From Ryuthela nishihirai (taxonomy: Eukaryota; Arthropoda; Arachnida; Araneae; Heptathelidae), in assembly GCA_038380435.1 (NCBI GenBank), contig JAWZYU010000006.1:36210501-36274500 (forward strand): a DNA stretch of 64,000 nucleotides, written 5' to 3'. The notes under the pieces are model-generated. The model had not been told where the DNA came from. It searched no databases and was given only the letters and a program-made list of their open reading frames with translations. Positions 23,090 through 35,988 of this stretch are shown here, piece by piece. The first letter of the stretch is position 1. Every line of letters starts with the position of its first letter. The position numbers and the translations under genes are program-made.

Positions 23090-25560
23090 TTTAATACCTA
23101 GGAGCATAGCTCAATATCATTAATATTTGAATGTACACTTTCAATTTGTGTTTGTATATAGGAATTGAATTAATATTTCTAATATTATCCGGTAGAACAT
23201 TGTAATTACTCAGTGCTAGAAATTCAAATGATTTACGAAAAACTTCTTTATTAGCCTTAGGAAAAAAAAATTCCTGTAGAATGCAGACTATAAGCAACCG
23301 TTTTTATAGGAAAAATACTAGTATCCTTTTTAACAAAAAACAAGCAATTAAATAAATATAATACACACAAAGGTAACATATTCAATAACGTGTATAGATC
23401 TCTAACGGAATACAAATTATTAACAGAAATTGAACGAAACAATTTTATTTATGACAATACGTTACTATATTAATCACCACACCAACATGTAATTCTTATT
23501 GCAAATGCAGAATCAAACCATGACAAATACAAAGATTTCAAAATGGCATAATTAGAATACTTCTTTTCATAATATATTCTATTTATAACATATCCTAATA
23601 TGTTTACCAAAAAAGATACACCTAACATCCATTTTAAGTTGCTCTCAACATATAACCCTACAGTTCATTGTTTTTACCTTTCTAATTACGTTGTATTTAC
23701 AATTTAAGTAATCAACAGAATAAAAATCGTGCCATCATATGTTAGAAAATTTATCCATTCTTTCTGATACACTTAAATGCATAAAACATATTTTCCCTCA
23801 ATTAAAGTTTAATTCATTATCAAAAAACGATCTATTTAATAATTGCAAATCTTGATTATTGATTTTTCTGGAGTAGTCCCGTTATCTTTAATTTAAAATA
23901 TAACAGTATCGTCAGGAAAAAAAATTTACAAGAAATTGCATTTATATAGATCAATATACTATATATAAAATATAAAAACAGAATAGTGCCCAATACTGAG
24001 CCCTTTGGTATACCACAATGAACTAATTTCGGTTCATTCTTTATCTCATTATAATTTAAAATTGTTTTCGGTCAGTTAAGTAGAAACGAAATCACTTGTT
24101 GGCAATTCCTCTAATTTTAAAATGATTCATTTTTAAAAGCAAAGTTTCATATTGAACACAGTCAAATGCTTTTGAAATATCCAGAAATACAGCTGCAGTA
24201 CATTTTCCGATATTAATACCATTATAAACAGTTTTAGTGCACTGTAATAGAGCAGTCTCTATATTGAAACTAGGTCTATATCCACATTGATCTAATGAAA
24301 AAAAAACGAGTTTGAATGATTATTTAACCTATTTCTCATCAACAGTTCAATAAGTTTAGCGATTATCGATAAAATAGATGTTGGTCTATAATTAACAAAT
24401 TCATTTCTATTGCCACCTTTAAAAGTAAACAAAAATAATCCAAATTTAGTGCATCAATAAAATCTCCATCTTCAAGTGAATTATTAATGATACTTATAAA
24501 AAATGTAATTTATATTTTATATTAATTCCCAACCTTTCCTCGTTTACATGGATCTAACAATATTTTTTTACGTTTTGTGACCCAATAACAACCGTTTTTA
24601 CTTCATTCTCACTTACTTGACAAAAATGCATTGAATTGTTGATCAATGATAATTTGTTTAAGTAATTAGTCCTATCCATTAAATTAAAAACAACAGCACA
24701 GTAACTAGTAAATCTATTATTCATATCGCTTAATATTTTGCCAGTATCTCCCCCAAAAGGGAGCCCATGTCCTCCTTTATGATCCTCACCAATTTCATTT
24801 CTAATCAAATTCCATTCCTTTATCTTATCATTCCCACAGTTTTCCTTTGCATATTTTATTTTTAAACGTTTAGAAACATTTTATATTCATTTTCAAACAC
24901 TAGGTAATACGAATTTTTTTCTTTTGTTTAAAATGCATTTTTTTCTTTTATTTTATCATATTTCGTAATTCAACTTTTTTTCCAATGGTTCGGAACATTT
25001 GTTTTCTTATTAGTAACCCTCGTATAAGCTAATTTAGAATCGATACAATTGATTTTTTTAATTCACCGTATAATTTATTTACATCCATTAAATGATAATA
25101 TTTTATATATTATTTTATAATTTTATCAAACTTTATATCATTGTAAGCAGTATATTTATTTATTGGAATTAATTTAAATGGCTTTATTACATATTGAAGT
25201 TTTTAACAAGATTGGATGATGGTCAGTAAAATTACTAAAGAAAATTCAAAATATATATTCCAATCTTACCGGTTCTTAACAAAAATATGGTCTATTAAAC
25301 AAATTAAATTATTTGCAGCTCTAAGAGTATCATTTATATGAGATAAAAATCATGAATGCAATACTTTTTCGCAATCGTCAACTGTATATCTTTATCATGA
25401 AAATCTGAATATAAATACCAAATAAGAAAAAATAGTATAATTCAACGAATTCAATGTATTATCCAAATCGAACAAAAAATTCATCAATTAACCCATCGTG
25501 AAGACTAAAATAGCTATAAAGATCTAAAATAGCATCAAAAATGGCCATTGTTTAAGCATT
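23090..25560 (-). pseudogene. Degenerate LINE (LINE-D)
   Basis: Minus-strand reading gives, from high to low coordinates, an endonuclease end (DHIFVKNR near 25290, then LTDHHPI near 25215). It continues with linker sequence (MIRNEIGEDHKGGHGLPFGG region at 24808-24554) and RT blocks FLDISKAFDCVQYE near 24190-24150 and HCGIPKGSVLGTI near 24035-23990. All are interrupted by stops. Very AT-rich and old. Jockey-like motif order; clade not assigned. Confidence 0.72.
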
Positions 25561-25577
25561 ATGCACAACAATGTATA

Positions 25578-27381
25578 TTACATTAACACATCATCATCAT
25601 TATCCTCAAGCAGACATGAGCTACGGAGGTCCACCCAGACCGTGCAACTTAGTTCTCCAAGCAAGTCTATCCTGAGCTACATCTACTGCATCTGGCCACT
25701 GCACACCAATTCTAACAAAGTCCTGTTTGACATTGTCTGCCCACCGCATCCTAGGTCTCCCCTTCTTTCTGAGGCCTTTAGGCACACTGCACATAACCCT
25801 ATTCGCCAATCTATAATTATTCATACGGGCAACATGGCCAAACGAACGGAGTCTCTCTCTGCACCATATGCTGCTTAAAGGAGGTTGTAAACTCCTTTGC
25901 CTAACCTCATCATTAGTTACAAAGTTGAACCACCTAATGCCCAAGATACTGCGTAAGCATCTGGAATCAAAAGCATCTAGTTTCCTGTTATCTTGTTTAC
26001 AAAGTGTCCAAGTTTCATTACCATAACTAACACTAGAAAAAACCAAATTATTACATTTAAATTTTTGTCTTTAAATTTTTGTCCTATTTCTCCACACTCT
26101 CCATAGATTCTTAAAAGTCCCAACAGCAATTCTTATTCGTCTGTTAAACTCATTCCGCACATCATCATTATCTGTACATAGCTCCCAAGATAATTAAACT
26201 AAAATACCTGCTCAAGACTGCAACCATTCAGATTAACTGAATCACAGCCTGCCTGATCAATTTTCATCACTTTAGTTTTCTCTCTGTTTATAACCAAACC
26301 TACTCTACTACCAGTCTCATCAACAGCTCGAATGAAAGAGTTCATCTCATCAACATCATTTGCCAAAAGGCCTAAATCATCAGCATAATCCAAATCAGAA
26401 ACTTTCATATCTGCAGCCCATTTAAGACAAAAATCTTTCCCTTGTGAACTTCACATAACATAATCAATAACCAAATTAAAGCGAAAAGGAGACAAAATCC
26501 ACCCTTGTCGAACACCAGAAGTAATGCTAAACCAATTGCTACAAGTCTTATCAACTCTCATACACGACTCAGTGTTATTACAGAGAGCTTTCATTATGGT
26601 AACTAACTTGTCAGGTATACCATGTGATCTCACAATCAACCACAAATTATGACGATCAACAGAGTCGAAAGCCTTTTTGAAATCAACAAAGCTAGAAATC
26701 AAAGGTTTCTGAAACTCTGAACATTTCTCAAGAATCTGCCTAAGTGAAAATATCTGATCCACACATCCCCTACCACTTCTGAATCCACATTGCTCATCAC
26801 GCAATTGACTGTCAACCACATTCTTAATTCTATTAAGCATAATCATGGAAAGAACTTTACCTGGAACAGAGAGTAGGCTGATACCCCTATAGTTATCACA
26901 AGAACTGCGATCACCTTTTTTGAAAATAGGGATAACAATAGATCTGGTAAAATCCTTTGGGACCATGTCTTTATCATAAAATATATTCAGAATTTCAGTC
27001 ATCCAAGTGGTAACAGAAACATTTCCAGCTCTAAGCATTTCTGTAGTAATTTCATCTACCCCTGGGGATTTATGAAGTTTAAGTTTAGAAACAGCCAAAA
27101 TAACTTCAGATTGTGTTATAGGGCCAACATTAAAGCCACCAATCATTATTGCAAACAATGGGAGTATAACTAACCACATTGTTTAGAATATCACTGAAAT
27201 GCTCAGCCCACCTAGCCATGACAGAATCCTCCCCTTCTATAACCTTACCTTTTTTATCCTTCGATCCCTGTATACCTGTCCGTTTTCTACCACAAAAAAC
27301 ATTAACTATCTGGTACAGCTCTCTGCTGTTGTGCTGTCTAACTGCTTCCTCGGCTTTGTCACTCAGAATAATGTAATTCAA
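25578..27381 (-). pseudogene. LINE-A copy 2, RT and C-terminal half
   Basis: Minus-strand reverse transcriptase with motifs DRSSCDNYRGISLLSVPGKV, EQCGFRSGRGCVDQIF, SFVDFKKAFDSVDRHNL (motif A) and TSGVRQGWILSPF (motif B). The box LDYADDLGLLAND lies at about 26390-26350, then the C-terminal FGHVARMNNYRLANRV region. Stops and frameshifts separate the pieces (breaks near 26450 and 26100). The 3' tail is (GAT)n, seen as catcatcatcattatcc. Clade is uncertain; the C-terminal domain is RTE-like in style. Non-LTR elements copy themselves by target-primed reverse transcription. Confidence 0.88.
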
Positions 27382-27660
27382 AGAAACTATGCTAGTACAG
27401 TAAAGAAAAACATCACTGGAGCTAAAAATTCAATTCATAAAACTTCCAAACTACAAATGAATGATGAAAGGAATTTGGAAGCTACTATTTGTCCTACAAC
27501 GCAAGGAAATAATAGAGGGACAAATGAACCTTCCAATTGGAATAATAGGAGCCAAATCATAGGCCTAATCATCAAATTGTTTGATATTATCCTCCCACAA
27601 TGTCCGGAGGTGAACCTCATAAAAGACATCTTACTTTCTTTACTGAATAGTGGTCCATGG

Positions 27661-28440
27661 TAGACAATTTCAGTATTCTTCAGTGGAAATGTCGTGGAAT
27701 AGAAAGTAAGAAACATATCTTAAAACACTTTTTGAACATAAAAAAAAATAAAAATAATGTGCATACAAGAAATAAATACAACAAACTTACCTAAATTTAA
27801 TAATTTTATAACTTATATACAAAAAAATAGTAATAATTCTAGAGGTATTGCAACTTATATACATAAAGATATAATACATAGACAATTAAATATACCAATA
27901 TTAAAAGGAAAATTAGAAATAATAATAATTCAAACTCAGATAAAAAAAATAATTGTTAATATTATAAATATATACAATCCAGGAATCTTAATAGATACAA
28001 AAACATATGTACAAATTGTTGAAAATTTAAATGGAGAAATTTTAATATGTGTAGACCTAAACACACATAATAAAGTTTGGTTTTCGTATAAAAATGATCA
28101 TAAAAGCAAATATTTATTAAAATTTATTGAAGAATTAAATTTAAACATACTTAATAACAACACACCCACCTGTTTAAAAAATGAAAAAATAAATTCAATC
28201 ATTGACCTAACACTATGCTCAAATAGATTAAAAAATGAATTACACTGGTCCATTTCAATAGACAGTTATGGTAGTGACCATAGACCTATTTTTATTTACT
28301 ATAATGATCCTTTTATCAGGAAACCAAAAATAAACTCCATTAATTGGAAAGGTTTTAAGGAAGATTTAAACAAAATTAATTATGAAACTTTGGATTACAC
28401 TACACTAATTGATAAAATACAGGATAATAAAAAAAAATAA
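27661..28440 (+). pseudogene. LINE-B endonuclease region
   Basis: Starts with FSILQWKCRGIESKKHIL, the typical opening of an APE-type endonuclease, near 27668. It continues through CIQEINTTNLPKFN, SRGIATYIHKDI and ILICVDLNTHNKVW (VDLNTHN corresponds to the catalytic D-x-N region). It ends with IDSYGSDHRPI, the SDH motif. There is a frame break near 27755, before the MCIQEI segment. The frame ends after an A-run near 28430, where a length change shifts into the next ORF. This domain nicks target DNA during retrotransposition. Confidence 0.85.
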
Positions 28441-29930
28441 CACAACAACAATAACAAAAAAAATACCAGTAAACAATATACATACTATATTTATAAACAA
28501 ACTAATAGCAATCCGCAGAAAAGCAGAAAGACATATGAAACAAACAAAAACATTTATTGCATGCCAAAATTTTAATAGACTAGCAGCAGCTATCAATAAA
28601 AAAATCAAAAATATTTTGAAACAAAACTGGAGAATATTTACAGAAAAACTATCCCCCACAACATCTACAAAAAATTTATGGTCTATATATAAAAAATTAA
28701 CAAAGGAAACAGAACCAATAAACCCTTTATATAACTATGCATTAAAACATAAATTAACAATCCAAGAAACAACAGAACAAATAGCAAAATTTTTCAATAC
28801 ATTACACTATAAACCAAACAATAAATTATACAAATTATATAATGACTCATATATCTTCCATCAAACATATTATAATAATAAAACCGATTTTATAAATCTT
28901 CCATTTTCATTATATGAATTAATATTTGCTATAAAAAAATAAAAAAGAATACAGCTGTAGGACCAGATCAAATTTCAAATAATTTAATAAAAAAATCTAC
29001 CAATTAAATATATAAAAAAACTACTAAAAGAATTTAACAATTTCTGGACAACTAATAATTATCCAACAATTTGGCTAGAAAATTGCATGATATTTATAAA
29101 AAAATCTAATAAACCATATGAAATACTAGAATCGTATCGACCAATCTGTTTGAGTTCAAATTTATTCAAGTTATTCGAAAGAATGATTGTAAACAGATTG
29201 AACTGGTTTTTTGAACATGAACGCATTTTTCACAGGAATGTGTTTGGCTTCCGGCCTGGAAGGTCAACCAAGGATCTTCTGTTAAACTTCATTTCTGATG
29301 TTGAATTTACAAAAAAAAAGAAAATATTTTTGGTAGTTGTCATAATTGATCTTGAGAAGGCCTTTGATTCGATAGATCACAACGCACTTTTATATAAAAT
29401 TAGGAAATTAAAAATATGTGGTAACATTTATAATTTTCTTTTACATTTTATTAGAAAGAGATCTTATAAAGTAAAATTAGGAAATAATACTTCTACATCA
29501 AATAAATTACTAAATGGTCTTGTACAAGGAGATATATTATCCCCGCTTCTTTTTAACCTATACTTAAATTATATTCAGAAAATTTTTAAACCAGAAACAA
29601 AATTTGGAATATATGCAGACGATTTAATCTTCTGGACATTCCATGAAAATATAGATGTAAAACAAAAAAGAATACAAGACACAATTAAAAAAGTAAACAA
29701 TTACTGTGAAAATTGGAATCTAAAAATTTCAAATGAAAAAACTGTCATTTCATACTTTCACCCTAATAGAAAACTACCAGAAGATTTCATAATTAAAATA
29801 AATGAAAAAAATATAAATATCGTAAATCATTTTAAATATCTAGGAATTCACTTTGACTCAAAATTGAACTGGAATAAATTTATTACAGAAGCTAAAAACA
29901 AAGAACCAAGCTTTATCATTTTCTAAGATT
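28409..29930 (+). pseudogene. LINE-B reverse transcriptase region
   Basis: A thumb-side linker at 28409-28942 is followed, after frame changes in A-runs, by NTAVGPDQISNNL near 28952. The main RT block at 29087-29926 has YRPICLSSNLFKLFERM, NVFGFRPGRSTKDLL, VVIIDLEKAFDSIDHNAL (motif A), GLVQGDILSPLLFNLY (motif B) and FGIYADDLIFW (catalytic YADD). Catalytic residues are intact in this stretch, but at least two frameshifts upstream and one at about 29926 break the ORF. Confidence 0.9.
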
Positions 29931-30432
29931 TCTTGGCAACTCAAAATGGGGATGTAATCAAAAAAACCTACTATTATTATACAATTCTATTATTCTACCC
30001 AAATTTACTTATGGAATTGAACTGATATATTACTTAACAAAAAAATTATAAAACTTTAGAAAATATACAAATAAAAATTTTAAAATTCTGTTTAGGTTTA
30101 TTACAAAATACAAATAAATTAAATATTTATGCAGAAACATCCATACCTCTATTGGAAATAAAAAAAAAATATATCTTGCATAATCTTTTATTTAGAATAG
30201 TATTAAAAAACAATGATCATCCAATCATTGATAAAATAAATGAAAATTTTAATGATAACATTATAAACCTATTTAACGATAAAGAACAATTAAAACATAT
30301 TATACAAAATAATCTTAGTGGTGACAAACAAATTTTGGCTCCTTTATGGAAGTTTTGTTTCCCTATTTAGGAAACTGAAGTTAAAGGAATTACATCTAAA
30401 AAATATATATAGACAAAGAAAACCTACAAAAT

Positions 30433-31344
30433 TTGGCGGAACTTCACATTGAAGAACAATACAAAGATTTTATACACATATACACGGATGGTTCAGTGAA
30501 TGCTGAAAACAACAATTCATCTGGAGCATATTATTGCCCAATAACAAATTATGAATTTCAATTTAAACTAAATAAATTAAATCCAATAATTATAACAGAA
30601 CTAACTGCTATAATATTAGCCATTCATTGGGCACTTTACTTTAAAGGTAAAAAGATTGTAATCTTTACTGATTCAAAATCTTCTATTGATACTATATTTC
30701 AAAATCCAAATAAAAATAATTTTAAAGTTCTAATAAATGATATCCTTATTTTAACAAAACAACACATAGAAAATAATAATAAATTGTGTATTCAATGGGT
30801 GCCAGCTCACACTGGTATTGAACACAATGAAAGAGTTGATACATTGGCAAAAGATGCAATATATCTTAATAACACTATGGAATCATTAATATTTATAAAC
30901 ATAATTAAAAATAATAATAAAATAAAATTACTAGAAGAAACACAAAACTGGTATGATTTAACTGCTATAGATACTCATAGACATAACATTTCAAATAAAA
31001 TTACAACCTTTAAAAACTATGGATTGAGCAAAAAAGAGAACACTATTATACTAAGAATAAAAGTAAATGCTGCAATAACAAAACCATTTTTATTTCACTT
31101 GAAAAAAGTAAACTCCCCTAACTGCACAATATGTAATCAACATGAAAATATTGAACATTTAATATTTCATTGTAAAAAATATAAAACAGAAAGAGAAAAA
31201 TACTTCTCCAACTTAAAGAATTATAATGTTAACATGTTCTCATTTAAAACCATTTTGGAACCTGAAAACAAAAATCTGAAAAGAAAGCTCTACAAGCTTT
31301 TAATTTCATATCTAAAAGACATTGATATGTTTGATATCTTATAA
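30433..31344 (+). pseudogene. LINE-B RNase H and C-terminal Cys-His region
   Basis: A 303-residue frame with RNase H catalytic blocks IHIYTDGSVN (Asp), ITELTAIILAIHWAL (Glu), IFTDSKSSID (Asp) and WVPAHTGIEHNERVDTLAKDA (final His/Asp). A C-terminal Cys-His cluster CTICNQHENIEHLIFHC is typical for LINEs of this type. The domain is intact even though the upstream frame is broken, suggesting a fairly recent insertion. It removes the RNA strand after first-strand synthesis. Confidence 0.9.
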
Positions 31345-31451
31345 AAAAAGGAAAAAAATATATATATATTTAACTTGTGACTGAATGAGTCTGCATAGTA
31401 ATTATCTATGTAGGAATATTCATTTGTTGAGTTTCTTTCAATTCAATTCAA

Positions 31452-33229
31452 GTCAAAGATTCTTATCAGCAGCTAACTGATCTTTTACACGTTTATTTCG
31501 TTGTCTGTAATGCTTTCTATTAGGACTAGTAGGGTATTGATTAAGGACATTCCTTCAGTTCTTTCTTTCCGAAATAAGCTCAAGTGCCTTATCACTCAGA
31601 TAATTCTGCCTCTTTTGCTCCTTTTTTCCTAAAAGAGTACTGTTAGTGTTCAAAAAAGCCTGTTTAAAATGATCCCATTCTTCCTCAACTTCACTAGTAA
31701 GCATACCATGACTGTCATAATGACTAAGTAACCTATCACGGTAAGCTTTGGCTATAACTGGATCTTTCAGAGCTTCAGTATTAAAAGTAATTTTTTTAAC
31801 CCTAGCACAACACTTTTTTAAGTTTAAGTTGCAAGACACTTTTAACAAGGTAATGGTCAGATCCAATTTCAGCTCCCCTATATGCCCTGGTATTCCTAAC
31901 AGAACTAGCCCATTTGCTGTTAATTAATGTGTAATCAATCATATTCTTATGCAGCCCATCAGGTGAAACCCATGTGTACTTATGTATGTCGCGGTGTTTG
32001 TAATAAGTGTTGGTTATTCTGAATCCATTGAGTTTACTTACCTGTAGGAGACGTTGCCCATTGCCATTGCAGCTACCAATACCAAAAGGGCCTATTACTC
32101 CTCCCCAAAGGTCAGAGTCAGTACCAACTTTGGCATTGGTCACCAAGAACAAGTGTAATATCTCCTTTCTTGACAGAATTGAAAATATCCTGAAGTTGTT
32201 CATAAAACCTGTCCTTCTCATCCTCATCGGCATCCTCAGTTGGGGCATAACAGCAGATAACATTCAAGTCTTTAACGCTTGTCTGAAATTTTGTTGTAAG
32301 AAACCTTTCATTAATGCACTCATATCCTAGAAGAGCATCACTAGCGTGTCTGCTGAGAAGCAGACCCACACCTTGGTGATGCTTACTGTCATCCCTCCCT
32401 GAAAAGAGAAATTTAAGATTATTTTTAAGAATCTGACCTTTATCAGTCCATCTGGCCTCTTGCAAGCCGAGAATATCTAATTTATAATGGTGGAATTCTT
32501 GTGTGAGGACATCAAGAGAAAAAGCTCTGTGCAGAGTCCTCACATTCCAACTACCTATGGAGAGAAAATGGTTAGTGGGATGTTTAAAGAAACTATGTTT
32601 ATTGAGAGAGGGAATGCCGACAATATCAAACAACTCCCTAATCGCAGACATGGGGCAAAGACCCGTTCCCCCACCACTAAAGGCTGAAGCCATCTACACT
32701 GGAAGACTTCCTCCAATGTAGAATTTCACGATGCCAATAGAAGCAAAGAGTTCAGGTGCCTGCGATGACTGCTCAGGATTATCCACCAGCCGATAAACAT
32801 ATCCTGTGAATCTATTCACTTGGGGCTGTCAACCCACAAACAAACAGGAAACACAGCGGAAGATTTTCCCTCCACAGAAGTCCACCAGTGCAAGAAAATC
32901 AGGATCAATAATCAAGCTCAGAGCCATATATCTGTCCAGTCCAGTGGGTTTATATGGTCAGCACCAGGACCCTGTGTGGTTGACCACTCCTCAGCAGGGA
33001 AGAAAACGAAAGAAAATTAGCCATAGTAGTCCAGATCAGTAGGCCACACTAATCTGACAGCCCTCCCCTTCCGTTCACTTCCAGAAGAGGGTATCTCTTT
33101 TGAAAGGTACTAACGGTCTGCACCACGAGAAGGCGGGGTCGGACATTAGGTGCTATGCCTGGCCGGTTCTATGCATCATCACAGGGGATTGGTGCATAAC
33201 TCTCCTTCCAGTGACTACCTAGCTACCAT
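31452..33229 (-). pseudogene. LINE-A copy 2, 5' half (endonuclease)
   Basis: Minus-strand continuation of LINE-A on the far side of LINE-B. From the 5' end near 33229 come GC-rich 5' sequence and then an endonuclease with IGSWNVRTLHRAFSLDVL, KLDILGLQEARWTDKG, CCYAPTEDADEDEKDRF and GSDHYLVKSVLQ. It then runs into the spacer before the RT (LSDKALELISERKN). The frame changes at least twice (near 32120 and 31830). It aligns with LINE-A copy 3 at 36511-38340. Confidence 0.88.
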
Positions 33230-34238
33230 TTACAGACCACTACCATTACAGACACTGAAATATAATTTTTTTTTTTGGGGGGGGGGGGGGGGGAGAGGTC
33301 ATCAATACTCCACCGGAGAGATTATAATCCCGACACTTACAAAACGTATCAAAGTTATGCAACAAATATTTCCAATTTCGAATTGCTTGATCCAAATCTC
33401 ACTAAAAATTGAGACGTCGACAACTTTTTGCAATTTCCACAAACATCAACATAAAACTGTCGAAATTTGTTCTGATAAATCTTACATTTATTCGATCTGA
33501 TAAATCTTATATTTATTTGATCTCATAAATCTTATATTTAAATGATAAAATATTGATATCAATTCCCGACAAATTTACATTATTTTCAAAAAATTCACAA
33601 AACGAATCTGAGGACCATTATGACACATTCCAATACTAAAATATCGAATTTCTAGCATAAATACTTCGTTTGCAACGTTGGTTCAAAATTTTACAATTTA
33701 TAAATTTTCCAATGTTAGATGAGGGAATACTTTTCGAAGAGATTCGGAAAGTGAGGGTCGTAATATTTTATCAATACCTATCCACCCAAATTAAATTTTT
33801 AATTTATCTCCAAAAGGCAACAATTTTCGCTTGAAACAAAAAGTTGCGATTTCGCACTCACCCCCCGGGGGGGGGGGTAAAGTGCTAACTCATTGTTGAC
33901 AATTGTAACTTCACGATCTTCACGTTCTCCCACCAAAATGGCGAATTTCTCTCATAAATACATCATTTGAAATATCCGTTTAAAATTTTGAAATTTTCAA
34001 CTTTTCCATCGTCAGAGGGTGCAATTATTGTTTTTTGGGAGATTCAGACCAAAAGGAGTTTTAATTTTATCACTGAAAGCATAAATGTCTGATATCTACA
34101 AGTTGACAAAGAGACGTAAAATAGACAGAAGGAAAAGTGAAAATATTATCTCGTTATTTGTTCGTAAACGAGACAAAAACAAACCTTAAAAACTTTTTTC
34201 ACCTTTAAATGAAATTAATTAATTAATTTTTATTTTAG
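33230..34238. other. Unassigned sequence upstream of the FMO coding exon
   Basis: Contains a T-run/G-run (ttttttttttgggggggggg, about 33267-33293) and a second C/G run near 33862-33877. A diverged repeat of about 300 bp also recurs (aatttctagcataaatactt near 33650, aatttctctcataaatacat near 33945). This is probably intron sequence of FMO, since an acceptor precedes the ATG; no 5' exon is identified. Confidence 0.5.
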
Positions 34239-34249
34239 GAGACGTTACG

Positions 34250-34885
34250 ATGTCTTACTTGAAGAGAAGAGTAGCTGTTATTGGAGCTGGCCTTGGTGGC
34301 TTAGGCTCTATGATATCGCTGAAAGAAGAAGGAATAGAGCCTGTCTGTTTTGAGAAAACTCCCTACTATGGAGGAACATGGCATTACCATGACGATGACG
34401 TTGAAGGAATGCCATCCGTAATGTGGACGACAGTTCTGAACCACAGTAAAGAAATGGGTGCAATAAGCAATGTTATTCCACCCAAAGAACTGCCAAACTA
34501 CATGTCGCATCAACAACTTTACAATGTTATCACTGAAGTGTGCAAAAAAAAAGATATATTTCGTCACATCAAGTACAACCACGAAGTGATTGTAGTGACA
34601 CAAGCTGATGATTATTCCGCAACAGGACGATGGACTGTGACTGTAAGAAACAACCAAACTGCTGAGACATCTAGTGAGACTTTTGACGGAATCATGGTTT
34701 GCATTGGACAATTTACGTATCCGAATATTCCGGAATTCCCTGGATTGGAAACTTTCAAAGGAAAGGTAATGCACACTCACAGCCTGAAAAAAGTACACGA
34801 GTTTACTGATAAAAGAGTAGTCGTTATTGGCATTGGATGCTCAGCATTAGATGCCGCAGTGGAAATCAGCAATGTGGCAAAGCAG
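34250..34885 (+). CDS. Flavin-containing monooxygenase, first coding exon (residues 1-212)
   Basis: FMOs use FAD, NADPH and O2 to oxygenate soft nucleophiles (N and S), usually at the ER membrane. Residues 8-17 form the FAD Rossmann motif (VAVIGAGLGG, G12-x-G14-x-x-G17). GGTWHY at 41-46 fits the family. FKGKVMHTHSL at 169-179 is the FMO signature FxGxxxHxxx(Y/F), with Leu in the last place. VVVIGIGCSALD at 190-201 is the NADP motif, with Ala where the third Gly is usual. The exon ends CAG|gtgag, a good donor in phase 0. A tattttag|gag acceptor at 34238 lies 11 bases before the ATG, so an upstream non-coding exon is expected. The next exon begins at 47195. Confidence 0.9.
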
Positions 34886-35010
34886 GTGAGAAACGTTAGG
34901 TTTATTTGAAGCATTTTATGAATTCAAGGTAAAAAACACTGTAAGGGCTCCATCAAGCTAGGGCGAAGAGAAAAGGCAATGAGCGATATTGTGACAGACC
35001 TCTTCGTCTA

Positions 35011-35403
35011 AGGGCGGGGGTGGCTCAGTCGCTGCCGCGCCAGGCTCGTAATCTGTAGTTCCCAGGTCGAGTCCCAGCTGGATCAGCGTTAAGATTTATC
35101 TCCGCAAAATTCCCCGCCCTGCCCACGGTCAGTAGGGGACACCGATGGGATTGGAAAGGCCGTTGGTTGGAAAGGTCCTTAGGATGGGACGTTAAGCCGT
35201 GGCCCCTTGTGTGGAAGAACCATACCCTGTGCACGTTAAAGAACACGCTGGATGGCCTTGACGGGAGACTACCATCTGTCTCCCAACAGCTGTTCCAGTG
35301 GGTCGCCTCCCCCAACCTTTTCTGAGGCTTCGGGGTCCTTGTGACCTGGCCGTTTAGCCCATGGTATGCAAAAAAGTGCCGTTCAGAGGTAAAACAACCC
35401 AAC
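35011..35403 (+). mobile_element. SINE-B copy 4, full length
   Basis: tRNA-like head gggggtggctcagtcgctgc and B-box region cccaggtcgagtcccag (one base lost), the conserved core, and the tail gttcagaggtaaaacaaccc. A 12-bp duplication cctcttcgtcta lies at 34999-35010 and 35404-35415. Confidence 0.95.
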
Positions 35404-35415
35404 CCTCTTCGTCTA

Positions 35416-35985
35416 GCAAGAGCATCGGAGTCAGTTTTGTTGGGGGCAGGGGATGTGAAATGTGCCGAAGGACTTCTGAGTTCGAGAAGTTTCGGCAGCG
35501 CGCAGAAGATGTCGACATACTCCATTGGCCGACGTACTCTTGCATGCCCAGTGGACATTACATGACCGCACTTGGTGGGAGTTTCAAAGCAAAGAGAGAG
35601 TTGCGCCTTGACTCAAATAGAGGACGGTCATGAAGACGTCGCCGTGTAGGTGTTGAGAGCACCGGACGGTTTGGTTAGCGCGCCTTGTCAGTCTAGTGTC
35701 TTGTTTGAATGATTTGCCTGGGGGTAGTCGCTGTACTTTGTGGTTACATTTGCCTTGTTCTGAAATCGAAATAAATGTAGATATGTAAATAATATACATG
35801 TGAGTTGAGCTATTGAAGCGAACGAGTACTGCCATCTTGATATAATTATTAGGGAAAGTACCCAGAAGCTCTCACATACAGAGAGAAGGAAGAACGAACC
35901 GTTTAAAGCAAACTGCAGCATTTCAACTGCAACTCGAGAGCAATCACAAAGTAACTCTCATTTTTGCACTTCAAATCAATTGCTT
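35416..35985. other. Possible LTR-like, GC-richer segment
   Basis: The SINE-B above interrupts a unit that starts TGTGACAGACCTCTTCG at 34990 and continues at 35404. It is GC-richer than its flanks, contains a gaaataaatgtagatatgta polyadenylation-like stretch near 35768, and could be a solo LTR. I could not identify the opposite end or a target duplication securely. Confidence 0.35.
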
Positions 35986-35988
35986 AGC

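Larger units (their letters stand above)
27382..31444 (+). mobile_element. LINE-B: AT-rich RNase H-bearing LINE inserted in LINE-A
   Basis: A 4.06-kb plus-strand non-LTR element that splits LINE-A copy 2. The heptamer aattcaa at 27375-27381 and 31445-31451 is the apparent target duplication. The 3' end is a short (TTCAA)n-like stretch. Gene order is an ORF1 end, endonuclease, RT, RNase H and a terminal Cys-His box, as in the I/LOA/R1-like groups. It is far more A-rich than LINE-A. Confidence 0.88.

Noticed and set aside
33150..33500. 116-residue plus-strand frame
   Set aside because: It spans LINE-A 5' sequence and a T/G homopolymer run; it is coincidental.
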